A stretch of 64,000 nt of DNA, taken from positions 48,337-112,336 of the forward strand of contig NZ_JASCQG010000013.1 of the NCBI RefSeq assembly GCF_030005555.1. Reading direction: 5' to 3'. The DNA comes from Empedobacter sedimenti. GTDB taxonomy: Bacteria > Bacteroidota > Bacteroidia > Flavobacteriales > Weeksellaceae. A program made the translations under genes and the position numbers. The notes under the pieces are model-generated. The model ran no database searches. It was not told the DNA's origin and saw nothing but the letters and a program-made list of their open reading frames with translations. How positions within the stretch are numbered: position 1 is the stretch's first letter; every line of letters starts with the position of its first letter. This document shows, piece after piece, positions 43,862 through 53,272 of the stretch.

Positions 43862-45109
43862 ATGCCTCAATTTAAACCGTTCAAAGGAATTCGTCCAACA
43901 GAAGAAACTTCTCAAGAATTTGTAACACTTGCTGTTAATCAATATTCTAAGGAGGAAGTTGATTATTATATCAATACAAGAGAAAATTCTTTTTTGCATA
44001 TTATTTTACCAACTTGGGACGATTCTATTGATGATCCAAAAGAGAAGTTCAGAAAAGTTCGTAAGAATTTAGAAGAATTTATTGAAAAGAAAATATTAGT
44101 TCAGGATAAATCATCTTTTTACATTTATCAAGTGATACAGCCTAATGGTCGACAAACAAAAGGACTTTTAGGATTGGTTAATATTGACGATTATAGAAAT
44201 AACAAGATCAAGAAACACGAAGAAACATTAGAACGTCGTGTTGAATTATTTGCTGAATATTTGAAGGAATCTCATTTTCATGCTGAGCCCGTTTTGTTGA
44301 CGTATAAACCTGCTCAAAGAGTTGATTTATTGATTGATACAGAGATGAAACGTAAGCCAATTCTGAAAATTGATGAAACAAATGGAACGCAACATTTGTT
44401 GTGGAGAGTTGACAATCGTTTGAATTTGAAGCAATTAAAAGATTCTATTGAGAAATTAGATGATTTGTATATCGCAGATGGTCATCATCGTATGGAAAGT
44501 TCTGAACGTTATACAAAATTTGCTACTAAAAACTCTGATGAAGAAGTTTATGGTGATGAAGCTTTTAATTATACTTTAGCTCTTTTAGTTTCAAATGAAG
44601 AATTAATTATAAATGATTATAATCGTTTAATTAAAGATTTGAATGGATTATCTTCAGAAGAGTTTATTGCTCGATTAGAAGAATATTTTGAGATTATTCC
44701 GAAAAATGATGAATTAACTGTTCCAACAAAAAAACATCATTTGGTAATGTATTTAGATAACAAATTTTATAGTTTGTATGTCAAAAATAATTTGTTGAAC
44801 ACAGAAGGTCTAAGTGAATTAGATACTTATATTTTTGAAGAAACAGTATTGAAATCTATCTTAAATATTCAAGATACAAAAAAGGATATTCGAGTTCATT
44901 ACGAATGTGGAACGAGAGATAAAGAAGGAGTTGAAGCGCTTAAGAATAAAGTAGATCACCACGATTATATTGCCGCATTTGCTTTTTATCCAGTTGATGT
45001 AAAGGATTTACAATTGATTGCTGATTTAGGACTTAAAATGCCTCCTAAAAGTACGTATATAGAGCCAAAACCATTGAGTGGTTTTGCAGTATTTGATTTG
45101 AAAGAATAA
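43862..45109 (+). CDS. DUF1015 family protein
   Basis: About 415 residues, soluble. The start MPQFKPFKGIRP and the central YIADGHHRMESSERY motif are characteristic of DUF1015. The family is widespread beside serA/serC and has been proposed to act in serine or threonine metabolism, but its reaction is not established to my knowledge. The ATG at 43862 is used because it gives the conserved start. The gene follows serA by 32 bases and precedes yggS by three. Confidence 0.88.
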   Translation: MPQFKPFKGIRPTEETSQEFVTLAVNQYSKEEVDYYINTRENSFLHIILPTWDDSIDDPKEKFRKVRKNLEEFIEKKILVQDKSSFYIYQVIQPNGRQTKGLLGLVNIDDYRNNKIKKHEETLERRVELFAEYLKESHFHAEPVLLTYKPAQRVDLLIDTEMKRKPILKIDETNGTQHLLWRVDNRLNLKQLKDSIEKLDDLYIADGHHRMESSERYTKFATKNSDEEVYGDEAFNYTLALLVSNEELIINDYNRLIKDLNGLSSEEFIARLEEYFEIIPKNDELTVPTKKHHLVMYLDNKFYSLYVKNNLLNTEGLSELDTYIFEETVLKSILNIQDTKKDIRVHYECGTRDKEGVEALKNKVDHHDYIAAFAFYPVDVKDLQLIADLGLKMPPKSTYIEPKPLSGFAVFDLKE

Positions 45110-45112
45110 AAA

Positions 45113-45772
45113 ATGAGTATTCAAGAAAATTTAAAAACAATCGAAGCTACAATTCCTGCTCATGTTACATTGGTAGCGGTTTCTAAGACAAAACCTGTAG
45201 AGGATTTGAAAGAGGCTTATACAGCTGGTATGCGAGATTTTGGAGAAAACAAAATTCAAGAAATGTGCGATAAATACGAAGTTCTTCCAAAGGATATTCG
45301 TTGGCATATGATTGGGCATGTGCAAACCAATAAAGTGAAGTATATGGCACCTTTTGTGCATTTAATTCATGGCGTTGATAGTTTGAAATTGTTGAAAGAA
45401 ATTCACAAACAAGCCGAAAAAAATAATCGCGTAATTGATGTGTTATTACAACAATTTATTGCTGATGAAGAAACGAAGTTTGGATTAGACCAAGAAGAAA
45501 TTCAACATATCATGCAAGAAGAAATTCAACATTTACCAAATGTGAGAGTTGTTGGATTGATGGGAATGGCAACGTTTACGGAAGATGAAAATCAAATCAG
45601 GGATGAGTTTAAAACCTTAAAATCTAATTTTGAATCGTTGAAAAATAATTTCGAAAATCTAACTATTTTATCAATGGGAATGTCTGGTGATTATCAAATT
45701 GCAATAGAAGAAGGTAGTACAATGGTTCGTATCGGAAGTTCAATTTTTGGACATCGTAATTATTCGATATAA
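45113..45772 (+). CDS. YggS family PLP homeostasis protein
   Basis: A 219-aa protein of the PLP-binding barrel family. The PLP lysine is in LVAVSKTKP near residue 25; FGENKIQEM, HMIGHVQTNK and LSMGMSGDYQIAIEEGSTMVRIGSSIFG are conserved. The family (YggS/PLPHP) keeps pyridoxal phosphate in balance and affects amino-acid metabolism. The start lies three bases after the DUF1015 stop, so it joins the serC-serA unit. Confidence 0.93.
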   Translation: MSIQENLKTIEATIPAHVTLVAVSKTKPVEDLKEAYTAGMRDFGENKIQEMCDKYEVLPKDIRWHMIGHVQTNKVKYMAPFVHLIHGVDSLKLLKEIHKQAEKNNRVIDVLLQQFIADEETKFGLDQEEIQHIMQEEIQHLPNVRVVGLMGMATFTEDENQIRDEFKTLKSNFESLKNNFENLTILSMGMSGDYQIAIEEGSTMVRIGSSIFGHRNYSI

Positions 45773-45792
45773 CAAAACATTTTAATAATACA

Positions 45793-45830
45793 AAACCCCT
45801 AAAATTTATGTTTTAGGGGTTTATTTTTTT
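45793..45830. terminator. Terminator after yggS
   Basis: A 12-bp stem (45793-45804 with 45811-45822) followed by a T-rich stretch; the convergent threonine dehydratase gene ends just beyond. Confidence 0.9.
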
Positions 45831-45842
45831 ATAGAAAGATTT

Positions 45843-46778
45843 CTAAAAAGGCAAAGTGCCTAAATTCACATTTCCCCCAGAAATAATGATCCCTATATTC
45901 ATATTTTTATAGCTTTCCTTTTCTTTGATTAATGCAGCTAAAGCTACAGCTGACGATGGTTCGCAAACAATTTTTAAACGTTCCCAAATCAATTTCATTG
46001 CTGTAATTATTTCTTGTTCAGTTACACGAATTATTTTTTCGACACCTTTCTGAATGATCGGAAAATTAATGTCACCTAGTTCTGTTTTCAAACCATCTGC
46101 AATTGTATTTGTTGTAGTGTTAGATTCTATTTTTCCACTCTCTAACGAACGATAAGCATCATCTACTTCAAAAGGTTCTCCACCGATTACTTTACAATTT
46201 GTTCCAAAGTTTTCAGTAGCAATTACAGTTCCAGCAATTAACCCACCACCACCAACTGGTGTAAAAATGTAATTTAATTCAGGATGAGTTTCTAATAATT
46301 CTTTCGCTGCAGTTCCTTGACCAAGAATAACATTGAGATCGTTAGATGGATGAATAAACGTTGCGCCTTTTTGTATTTCGATTTCTTTTGCTGTTTTTTC
46401 TCTCGCTTCTAAAGTTGGTTCACATTCAATAATTTGTCCATTGTAACCTTTTACAGCATCTTTTTTAACTTGTGGAGCTGTAGTTGGCATTACAATAAAA
46501 GCTTCGATTCCTAAGCTTTTTGCTGCAAGCGCTAAAGCCTGTGCAAAATTCCCTGAAGAATGTGTTACAACTCCTTTTTGCTTTTGTTCGTCTGTAAGTT
46601 GCATAATAGCATTTGTTGCGCCACGCATTTTAAAAGCGCCCATTTTTTGAAAGTTTTCACACTTAAAAAATAAGTTTGCTCCAATCATTTCATTGAGTAA
46701 AGTGGAGGACAAAATAGGTGTATTGTGAATAAAAGGCGCAATGCGTTGATGGGTATCTATAATTTCGTTTTTATACAT
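45843..46778 (-). CDS. Serine/threonine dehydratase (or serine racemase)
   Basis: A 311-aa fold-II PLP enzyme. The PLP lysine is in GAFKMRGATNAI, SSGNFAQALALAA is the substrate loop, and GGGGLIAG binds phosphate. It deaminates threonine to 2-oxobutyrate or serine to pyruvate, or racemises serine; there is no C-terminal ACT domain. RidA is encoded two bases upstream on the same strand, fitting an enzyme that releases reactive enamines. Confidence 0.87.
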   Translation of the reverse strand: MYKNEIIDTHQRIAPFIHNTPILSSTLLNEMIGANLFFKCENFQKMGAFKMRGATNAIMQLTDEQKQKGVVTHSSGNFAQALALAAKSLGIEAFIVMPTTAPQVKKDAVKGYNGQIIECEPTLEAREKTAKEIEIQKGATFIHPSNDLNVILGQGTAAKELLETHPELNYIFTPVGGGGLIAGTVIATENFGTNCKVIGGEPFEVDDAYRSLESGKIESNTTTNTIADGLKTELGDINFPIIQKGVEKIIRVTEQEIITAMKLIWERLKIVCEPSSAVALAALIKEKESYKNMNIGIIISGGNVNLGTLPF

Positions 46779-46780
46779 AA

Positions 46781-47158
46781 TTACGATTTTGTAATTGCGG
46801 TTACTTCAACTTCGATTAATGCGCCATAGTGTAATTCATTGGTTGGAATAATGCATCTTGTTGGTTTATGCGTTCCGAAAAAGTCACTGTAAACGGCATT
46901 TACTTCATCCCATAATTGAATATTCGGAATGTAAATTCGAACTTGTAAGACATGGTTTTTATCGCTATTAGCTTCGTGTAAAATTGTTTCAATATTTTTC
47001 AAAACTAATTCAGTTTGCTCTGAAATTGTTGAAGGAATTTTCTTGGTTTCGCGATCAATTGGTAATTGTCCAGACAAATATAGAATACCATTGTGCTCTA
47101 TGCATTGTGAGTAATGTCCATTTGCAATTGGCATATTTTCGGTTTGAATAATTTTCAT
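46781..47158 (-). CDS. ridA: RidA family enamine/imine deaminase
   Basis: A 125-aa protein of full RidA length. GHYSQCIEHNGILYLSGQLP and the C-terminal KPTRCIIPTNELHYGALIEVEVTA contain the conserved arginine and glutamate of the active site. RidA hydrolyses 2-aminoacrylate and related imines made by dehydratases, and the next gene encodes such an enzyme. It is the first gene of the operon and is divergent from a MarR regulator with two palindromes between. Confidence 0.92.
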   Translation of the reverse strand: MKIIQTENMPIANGHYSQCIEHNGILYLSGQLPIDRETKKIPSTISEQTELVLKNIETILHEANSDKNHVLQVRIYIPNIQLWDEVNAVYSDFFGTHKPTRCIIPTNELHYGALIEVEVTAITKS

Positions 47159-47177
47159 TTTCTTATTGGTTTTAAAT

Positions 47178-47197
47178 ATATCTTTATATCAAGATAT
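47178..47197. promoter_or_regulatory. MarR-type operator, copy 1
   Basis: ATATCTT-N6-AAGATAT, a perfect 20-bp inverted repeat in the ridA/marR divergent region. Confidence 0.7.
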
Positions 47198-47214
47198 ATT
47201 GTAAATGTATGAAA

Positions 47215-47234
47215 TTATCTTTACATCAAGATAA
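47215..47234. promoter_or_regulatory. MarR-type operator, copy 2
   Basis: TTATCTT-N6-AAGATAA with perfect arms, 37 bp (centre to centre) from copy 1. The six-base centre TACATC differs from copy 1 TATATC by one base. Confidence 0.7.
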
Positions 47235-47263
47235 TTTGTACATTTGTTTTTCAATCAATTGTG

Positions 47264-47761
47264 ATGAAAAAAGAGAATGACTTAATTGATGCGCTAGTTG
47301 CTGATTGGAAAATTGAGCGTCCTGAATTAGATGTAGATGCGATGCAGATTGTTGGACGAGTGCTGAAATTAGGAAAGATTATGGAAAATAGAGCAAGTTT
47401 GGCTTTAAAGGAAAATGGAATCTATTATACTGATTTGGACGTATTGGCAACACTTCGTCGTTCAGGGAAGCCTTATCAATTATCACCAAAACAATTAATG
47501 CAATCAGTTGTGATAACATCTGGAGCGATGACAGCACTTTTGAATCGGTTAACTAAATTAGATTTAATTTATCGTTCGACAGATGAAAATGATGGACGAA
47601 TAAGTTTGGCTGGACTTACAGATAAAGGAAAGGAAATTATTGATGAAGCCATCCAAAAAAGATTTGATGAGGCTAAAAATTCGATTCAAATTTTGAATGA
47701 AAAAGAGCAACAAGATCTATCCATTTTACTAAAAAAACTATTGATAGAATTAGAAGAATAA
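47264..47761 (+). CDS. MarR family transcriptional regulator
   Basis: About 165 residues with a central winged helix: LATLRRSGKPYQLSPKQLMQSVVITSGAMTALLNRL carries the HTH, and STDENDGRISLAGLTDKGKEIID the wing. A GTG three bases upstream is a possible start; the ATG at 47264 is preferred. It is divergent from the ridA/dehydratase operon, and two matching palindromes lie between, so repression of both promoters is likely. Confidence 0.9.
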   Translation: MKKENDLIDALVADWKIERPELDVDAMQIVGRVLKLGKIMENRASLALKENGIYYTDLDVLATLRRSGKPYQLSPKQLMQSVVITSGAMTALLNRLTKLDLIYRSTDENDGRISLAGLTDKGKEIIDEAIQKRFDEAKNSIQILNEKEQQDLSILLKKLLIELEE

Positions 47762-47769
47762 TCTAAAAA

Positions 47770-47802
47770 AAATCCCTGAACAAAAGCTGTTCAGGGATTT
47801 AT
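47770..47802. terminator. Terminator between marR and the TonB-type receptor
   Basis: A 13-bp perfect stem (47770-47782 with 47788-47800) with loop AAAGC and A/T runs on both sides. Confidence 0.9.
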
Positions 47803-47818
47803 AATTCAGGAATAAATT

Positions 47819-50227
47819 TTAACCATTTCCTCCACCGCCTCCGCCGCTTTGTTCTTGGTTAGATTTTGATCGTTCAATTTTAAATTGTTTTCCGAAGTTG
47901 TAACTAATTCCAATTCGGTACATTCTGAAAGCTTGGCTATTACCAGAACTTATAATATTATTAGAAATGCTAGTAAATGTTCCGTTTTTATTTTCGAAAA
48001 CATTCGATACATTAGCCGAAATCTGCAGCTTTTTCTGGAAAACCATTGCTCTAATACCTATGTTATGACGCATAAAGTCTCCATATTTATCCAATCCATC
48101 TGTACTCTTTGTATAATACATAAATGAATAATTGGCAAAAATGGTTTTCTTTTTATTTAAGTCTAAATTATTGGTCAATCTAAACTCACCATTTATACCA
48201 TCTACACTATAATTCATTTCTGGTATTTTACTCGTTGTTTTACGATAAAAAACATCTGCAGAAGCGTTAATTTTCCACCATTTATATGGTTTTACATTAA
48301 TGTTTTCACTAAAACCAATACTATATGTTTTTCCGATATTGAATGGTTTTGAAAGTGAAATTTTTGTAGCTGGATCATAAATCGTCACTTGTTCAAAAAG
48401 ATCATTAGCATTTCGGTAATATATACTTGAAACAAACAAATCTTTATATGTATGCTCTAATTCGAAATTGTTTGAATTAGAAGGTGTTAAGTTTGGATTT
48501 CCTTCTGTGTAAAAATATTCATTTTGCTTGATCGTTCTTGGGTTTAGGTACCAAATAAATGGACGATCGACACGGCGACTATAATTTAAAGTAAACGAAT
48601 GATTTTCTGAAGCTTGATACATTAAATAAGCTGTTGGATAGATACCATCATAATCTTTTTTATAATTATCTTTTGGATCTTCCATAATGCTTTTAGCTTG
48701 CGCATGCTCGTAACGCAAACCAGCTTTTGCAGTTAATTTTTCACTCAATTGTCTTTCTATCGAATAGTATAAAGCATATACGTTTTCGTTGTATTGATAA
48801 CTGTTTGAAAAATTAGTATCTTCTACGAAGTTTCCATTTGGATCATTTTTCGTAAAACGATTATTATCCGCTTTATCTGTTGCCCAACGTAAACGCGTTC
48901 CATAGTTCATTTTCCACTTATCTACCGGATGTTCCATGTCGATGCTTATATTGAAACGATTAGAAGAACCATCAGTTAAATTGTAGTTATTATCGTATTT
49001 ACCTGCAATAGGGTTCCAGCTTGGATCAAATTCGTTACTTATATTTTTGCTGTTATTATCGTTGCCATTTTTAGAGTAATCAAAATCAAACGTTAACTTT
49101 TTACCTTCTTGTTTAAACTTTTTAATAATGTGATAATTCAATCCAAGATAATTCCAATTCCATGTACTTCCGTCACGGTTTGTGGTCATATAACGGTTTA
49201 TTTGATTATTTGCTACATCAAAAATACTTGTCTTAGAGTTCCCTGTGTTTTTTCCGTCTCCATTCGAGATGTCAAAATTAAAACCAGTAATTAAGTTGTC
49301 ATTAACTTGATAATCAACACCAATTCTTCCTCCGTAATAATTGTTTTTATTTTTGTTTGATCCTACAGAAGTCCATAGTTGATCAGGATAAATCGTTTTA
49401 TTTTGATTTTCGTTGTACCAATTACCAATTCCAGTATAAATGTTAGATGTTAACGTCCATTTACCTTTACGATAATTGATGTTCCCATTTAAACTAAAAC
49501 CTGGATGTTTTTGTTGACTATATGAAGACGAAATTGATCCATTCAAACTTTCTTGCTTTGCATTTTTAAGAACAATGTTAATGATTCCACTGTTTCCTGT
49601 AGCATCATATTTTGATGGAGGATTTGTTATGACTTCTATTTTATCAATATCTTCTGTACGGATTGTCTTCAGATAATTAGCTAATTGTTCGCTACTCATC
49701 TGCATTAATCGATCGTTAATCATCACATTTACAGAGCCTTTTCCAATGATAGAAATAGCATCTGTTGCCTCTTCTACCTTGATACGTGGCGCAAGTTTTA
49801 ATGCATCTAAGGCATTACCACCTTTTGCACCTTCGGCTTGATCTACATTAAAAACAAGACGATCTACTTTCTTTTCAATCATCTTTTTTTGTCCAGTAAC
49901 AACAGCTTCTTTTAATGTAACATTTTCTGTTTTTGGAACAATAATCAAACCAATGCTTTGATTGTTGTCGATAACAATTTTTTGAGTGTATAGAAGAGCT
50001 CCTGCTTCTTCTACTCTTAACGTGTATGTACCATTTTCTAATGTTGTTGTAAAATTTCCATTTTCGTCAGTAGATGTTTCGTCAATTATCTTTTCTTCAT
50101 TTAAGATAACAACATCGGCTAAAGCAACAGGAGTTTGATTGTTGTATTGTAGAGTACCTTTAGTTTCTTGCTGAGCTGAAACTTGTAAAGCTATACAGCA
50201 AAAAAGTGGTAGGAATATTTTTTTCAT
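47819..50227 (-). CDS. Outer-membrane beta-barrel (TonB-dependent-receptor-like) protein
   Basis: An 802-aa exported protein. A signal peptide ends at SAQ (residue 19). Residues about 22-105 are a carboxypeptidase-regulatory-like beta-sandwich, 120-230 resemble a plug domain, and the rest is a barrel of the outer_membrane_beta-barrel type with many YN/SY strand ends. The C-terminus is a glycine-rich tail (SGGGGGGNG). Such proteins import nutrients or siderophores; the substrate is unknown. It has no SusD partner next to it. Confidence 0.87.
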   Translation of the reverse strand: MKKIFLPLFCCIALQVSAQQETKGTLQYNNQTPVALADVVILNEEKIIDETSTDENGNFTTTLENGTYTLRVEEAGALLYTQKIVIDNNQSIGLIIVPKTENVTLKEAVVTGQKKMIEKKVDRLVFNVDQAEGAKGGNALDALKLAPRIKVEEATDAISIIGKGSVNVMINDRLMQMSSEQLANYLKTIRTEDIDKIEVITNPPSKYDATGNSGIINIVLKNAKQESLNGSISSSYSQQKHPGFSLNGNINYRKGKWTLTSNIYTGIGNWYNENQNKTIYPDQLWTSVGSNKNKNNYYGGRIGVDYQVNDNLITGFNFDISNGDGKNTGNSKTSIFDVANNQINRYMTTNRDGSTWNWNYLGLNYHIIKKFKQEGKKLTFDFDYSKNGNDNNSKNISNEFDPSWNPIAGKYDNNYNLTDGSSNRFNISIDMEHPVDKWKMNYGTRLRWATDKADNNRFTKNDPNGNFVEDTNFSNSYQYNENVYALYYSIERQLSEKLTAKAGLRYEHAQAKSIMEDPKDNYKKDYDGIYPTAYLMYQASENHSFTLNYSRRVDRPFIWYLNPRTIKQNEYFYTEGNPNLTPSNSNNFELEHTYKDLFVSSIYYRNANDLFEQVTIYDPATKISLSKPFNIGKTYSIGFSENINVKPYKWWKINASADVFYRKTTSKIPEMNYSVDGINGEFRLTNNLDLNKKKTIFANYSFMYYTKSTDGLDKYGDFMRHNIGIRAMVFQKKLQISANVSNVFENKNGTFTSISNNIISSGNSQAFRMYRIGISYNFGKQFKIERSKSNQEQSGGGGGGNG

Positions 50228-50310
50228 TCATGGGTTATTTACAAATAAGACGCATGGAAATGAGAAAAGTTACAAACGTATATGTGAAATAATTCTTAAA
50301 GAAGTATTAA

Positions 50311-51558
50311 TCAGCTTTCTAATAATTCATCTAAACCTTCATTTCTGAATATAAGTTGACCTACTTTGATGTTTGACCAACCTTTTTTTATTTTGTAAGT
50401 GTAAAGAGGTAAATCATTTTCAATGATACAATCAAGATGAATAAAATCGACAGCCTCTAATTGATTTAATTCATTATGAGTTTCATTTAAATGAGTCGAA
50501 ATAAATGTCAAAGTATTGTCAAAAGAATTTAATCCTTTTATCGTTTTTCTTAATAGATTATTTGCATCAACAGAGTTTGTTCCACTAAATAACTCATCAA
50601 AAATAGCAAAACCAGAACTATCATTTTTAACTTCGAGTACATAGTTTTTTAGATTGACTATTTCATTCATAAAATGACTATATCCTTTTAATACATTATC
50701 TGTATGGTCGATATTTATGCTAATTGATTTGTAAAACGGAATTTTAGCTTGTGTAGCCGGAATTGGTAAACCTAAATTACCCAAAAAACTACAAAAAGCG
50801 ATGGCTCTAAAAAATGTTGACTTACCTGACATATTTGCTCCAGTTAAAACAATTACATTTTTTGTAGTTTTAAAATCATTTTTGATTGGATTTTTAAGTA
50901 ATGGATAATAAAACTCGCTTAGTTCAAATTCATTCTGATTGGAGATTTCAGGAAAAGTAAAAGTACTATTCAAAGTTTTTAGGCTGATTGATAAGTAAAC
51001 TTCGAAAATATTTAGGTTTTTGAAAAATAGAAATAGTTCTGATTTTTGATCAATTAAAAGTTGGTTATACTCAATTATTTTTTTGAGATTTAATTTACCT
51101 TTTTTCTTTAAGTGTAGAAAATCACTCACATTCAAAATCTCAAGTATTTCTTTTAAATTTTGTAGTAATTCAGTAAACTTATGAGGAAAAAGCGTTATAT
51201 CAAATGAATTGATATAATCTGAAATTTTGAATAAGAAAGTGTAAATCTGAATTATTGTACTTTTTAAAGCTGTTTTGGCTCCAGAAAAAAATGCAATATC
51301 CAAATAATAAACAGTTTCTAAGTTTTGTATTTTTTGATAAACTTCGTTGTAAGTTGTTTTAGAATAATAATAGTGTTCTTTTGTTGGTAATTGATTGATG
51401 AAGGTCTTTATAACAGATTGATTATACAATACTTCATTAAGATTTTTCGGTTTAGTATTTAAAAAATCGATTAAATGAAATTGAGTATGTTGATTCAACG
51501 TTGCGTCAAAAAAGGGTAGTATATCTTTCTTGAGATTTAAATTTTCAATATTGAGCAT
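50311..51558 (-). CDS. MutS-family ATPase domain protein
   Basis: A 415-aa protein. The C-terminal half is a MutS-type ATPase: Walker A TGANMSGKSTFF near 237-248, Walker B FAIFDELFSGTN near 317-328, and the following D-loop. The N-terminal half is helical and corresponds to the lever/clamp region; the mismatch-binding and connector domains of MutS1 are missing, and there is no Smr domain. It is one of the short MutS-related proteins common in Bacteroidetes, of unknown role. Confidence 0.82.
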   Translation of the reverse strand: MLNIENLNLKKDILPFFDATLNQHTQFHLIDFLNTKPKNLNEVLYNQSVIKTFINQLPTKEHYYYSKTTYNEVYQKIQNLETVYYLDIAFFSGAKTALKSTIIQIYTFLFKISDYINSFDITLFPHKFTELLQNLKEILEILNVSDFLHLKKKGKLNLKKIIEYNQLLIDQKSELFLFFKNLNIFEVYLSISLKTLNSTFTFPEISNQNEFELSEFYYPLLKNPIKNDFKTTKNVIVLTGANMSGKSTFFRAIAFCSFLGNLGLPIPATQAKIPFYKSISINIDHTDNVLKGYSHFMNEIVNLKNYVLEVKNDSSGFAIFDELFSGTNSVDANNLLRKTIKGLNSFDNTLTFISTHLNETHNELNQLEAVDFIHLDCIIENDLPLYTYKIKKGWSNIKVGQLIFRNEGLDELLES

Positions 51559-51619
51559 CTAGACTTTCTTTTACAATTAATTTCTTCTAAAACTACTTTC
51601 CAAGATAATCATATTTACC

Positions 51620-51627
51620 TAAATTTG
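51620..51627 (+). promoter_or_regulatory. -7 promoter element of menC
   Basis: TAAATTTG, an exact TAnnTTTG match ending five bases before the ATG at 51632, leaving almost no leader. Confidence 0.55.
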
Positions 51628-51631
51628 AAGT

Positions 51632-52669
51632 ATGAAAGCGAGTTTTGAATCATATAATTTAATTTTTAAAAAGCCAAGTGGTACTTCACGTGGTGTATTA
51701 ACAGATAAATTAACGTATCTTTTTGCAATTGAAGAAGATGGGAAAGAATATGTGGGTGAATGTGGATTGTTTAAAGGACTGAGTTTTGATGATCGTTCTG
51801 ATTATGAAGAAAAACTGCATTGGGTTTGTGACAATATTGAATTAGGTGTTGATAAATTGTGGAGTGAATTACGTGAATGGCCTTCTATTCAGTTTGGTGT
51901 AGAGCAAGCTTTTCAGAGTTTATCAGCGAATCGCTACAATGACAATTACACAGATAAACTGAATCCAGATTTGTATGAATCCTCTTTTTCTAAAGGAGAT
52001 GAAGGTATTCAAACAAATGGATTGATCTGGATGGGGTCAATCGATTTTATGCGCGAGCAAATCAAAGAAAAGTTAGCGATTGGTTTCAAATGTATCAAGC
52101 TGAAAATTGGTGTTGATTGGGAAAATGAGTACAAAATTATTCAGCAATTAAGACAAGATTTTTCTGCAGATCAATTAGAATTAAGAGTGGATGCAAACGG
52201 AGGTTTTACGTTTGAAGAAGCGAAAGTTGTCTTGGAACAATTGGCTGAATTAAAAATACATTCGATAGAGCAACCTATCAAAGCAGGACAAGTAGATTTA
52301 ATGACCGAATTATGCGCTTCAACACCAACACCAATTGCGCTGGATGAAGAGTTAATCGGAATTGTTCATCAAGAAGATAAATTCAAATTATTAGAAAAGA
52401 TTAAACCACAATATATTATTCTAAAACCAAGTTTGGTTGGTGGGATTAGAGGTTCTTTAGAATGGATAAATGCGGCAGATACATACGAAATTCCGTTTTG
52501 GATAACTTCTGCATTAGAAAGTAACATCGGGTTAAACGCTATTGCACAATGGACGGCAATTCTTTATCCAGAAATGCCACAAGGATTGGGAACAGGAGGT
52601 TTGTTCACAAACAATTTCCCGAGTAGATTAGAATTAAAAGGTGAATTTTTATACAGAAATAAACAATGA
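51632..52669 (+). CDS. menC: o-Succinylbenzoate synthase
   Basis: A 345-aa enolase-superfamily enzyme of menaquinone synthesis, dehydrating SHCHC to o-succinylbenzoate. FKCIKLKIGV holds the KxK acid/base pair, LRVDANGGF, SIEQPI and ALDEELIGI give the three metal ligands, and ILKPSLVGG the second lysine. menE lies two genes downstream. The stop overlaps the start of the small lipoprotein gene. Confidence 0.92.
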   Translation: MKASFESYNLIFKKPSGTSRGVLTDKLTYLFAIEEDGKEYVGECGLFKGLSFDDRSDYEEKLHWVCDNIELGVDKLWSELREWPSIQFGVEQAFQSLSANRYNDNYTDKLNPDLYESSFSKGDEGIQTNGLIWMGSIDFMREQIKEKLAIGFKCIKLKIGVDWENEYKIIQQLRQDFSADQLELRVDANGGFTFEEAKVVLEQLAELKIHSIEQPIKAGQVDLMTELCASTPTPIALDEELIGIVHQEDKFKLLEKIKPQYIILKPSLVGGIRGSLEWINAADTYEIPFWITSALESNIGLNAIAQWTAILYPEMPQGLGTGGLFTNNFPSRLELKGEFLYRNKQ

Positions 52670-53271
52670 TAAATAGATTATTTTTAGCGCTTACTTTTTT
52701 AGTTATTTTGGTAGGTTGTAATACTTCAAAGCAATTGGTTAAAAAAGCAGATATTCAGCTTTATCAAACGAAATTAGCAGAAGAATATACGAATCCTAAA
52801 ACAACTCCTTTAGTTGATGAAGAACGCACAAATTTTAAAGGAATTACATTTTTCTCCATTGATTCTAAATATACGGTTAAAGCAAAGTTTACTGCAATAG
52901 AAAATGGACGTGTTATTCCATTTCCTACTTCTGCTAATAAAATCAAAAATTACAAAGAATACGGAACGGTGACATTTAGGTTAGATAATGTTGAGCAAAC
53001 CTTGACGATTTATCAATCTTATCCAATTATGGAAAAATATGCTGATAGCTTGTTTTTACCTTTTATGGACGAAACAAATGGCGTGACATCTTACGGAGGC
53101 GGTCGTTATTTAGATCTGAGTACAAAAAATATAGGAAGTGAAATTATTCTGGATTTTAATCAAGCATATAATCCGTATTGCGCATATAGTAAACATTACA
53201 ATTGCCCGATTCCGCCCGCAAATAATGTGTTGGATGTTGAGATTAATGCAGGTGTAAGTTATCATAAATAA
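52666..53271 (+). CDS. DUF1684-like lipoprotein between menC and menE
   Basis: A 201-aa lipoprotein with lipobox LVGC (Cys near residue 18). The mature part contains FKGITFFSIDSKYTVKAKF and the conserved YGGGRYLDL plus NPYCAYSKHYNCPIPPANN segments, which match what I know of DUF1684 proteins. Their function is unknown. It overlaps menC by four bases and ends one base before menE, so it is co-transcribed with menaquinone genes. Confidence 0.8.
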   Translation: MINRLFLALTFLVILVGCNTSKQLVKKADIQLYQTKLAEEYTNPKTTPLVDEERTNFKGITFFSIDSKYTVKAKFTAIENGRVIPFPTSANKIKNYKEYGTVTFRLDNVEQTLTIYQSYPIMEKYADSLFLPFMDETNGVTSYGGGRYLDLSTKNIGSEIILDFNQAYNPYCAYSKHYNCPIPPANNVLDVEINAGVSYHK

Positions 53272-53272
53272 G

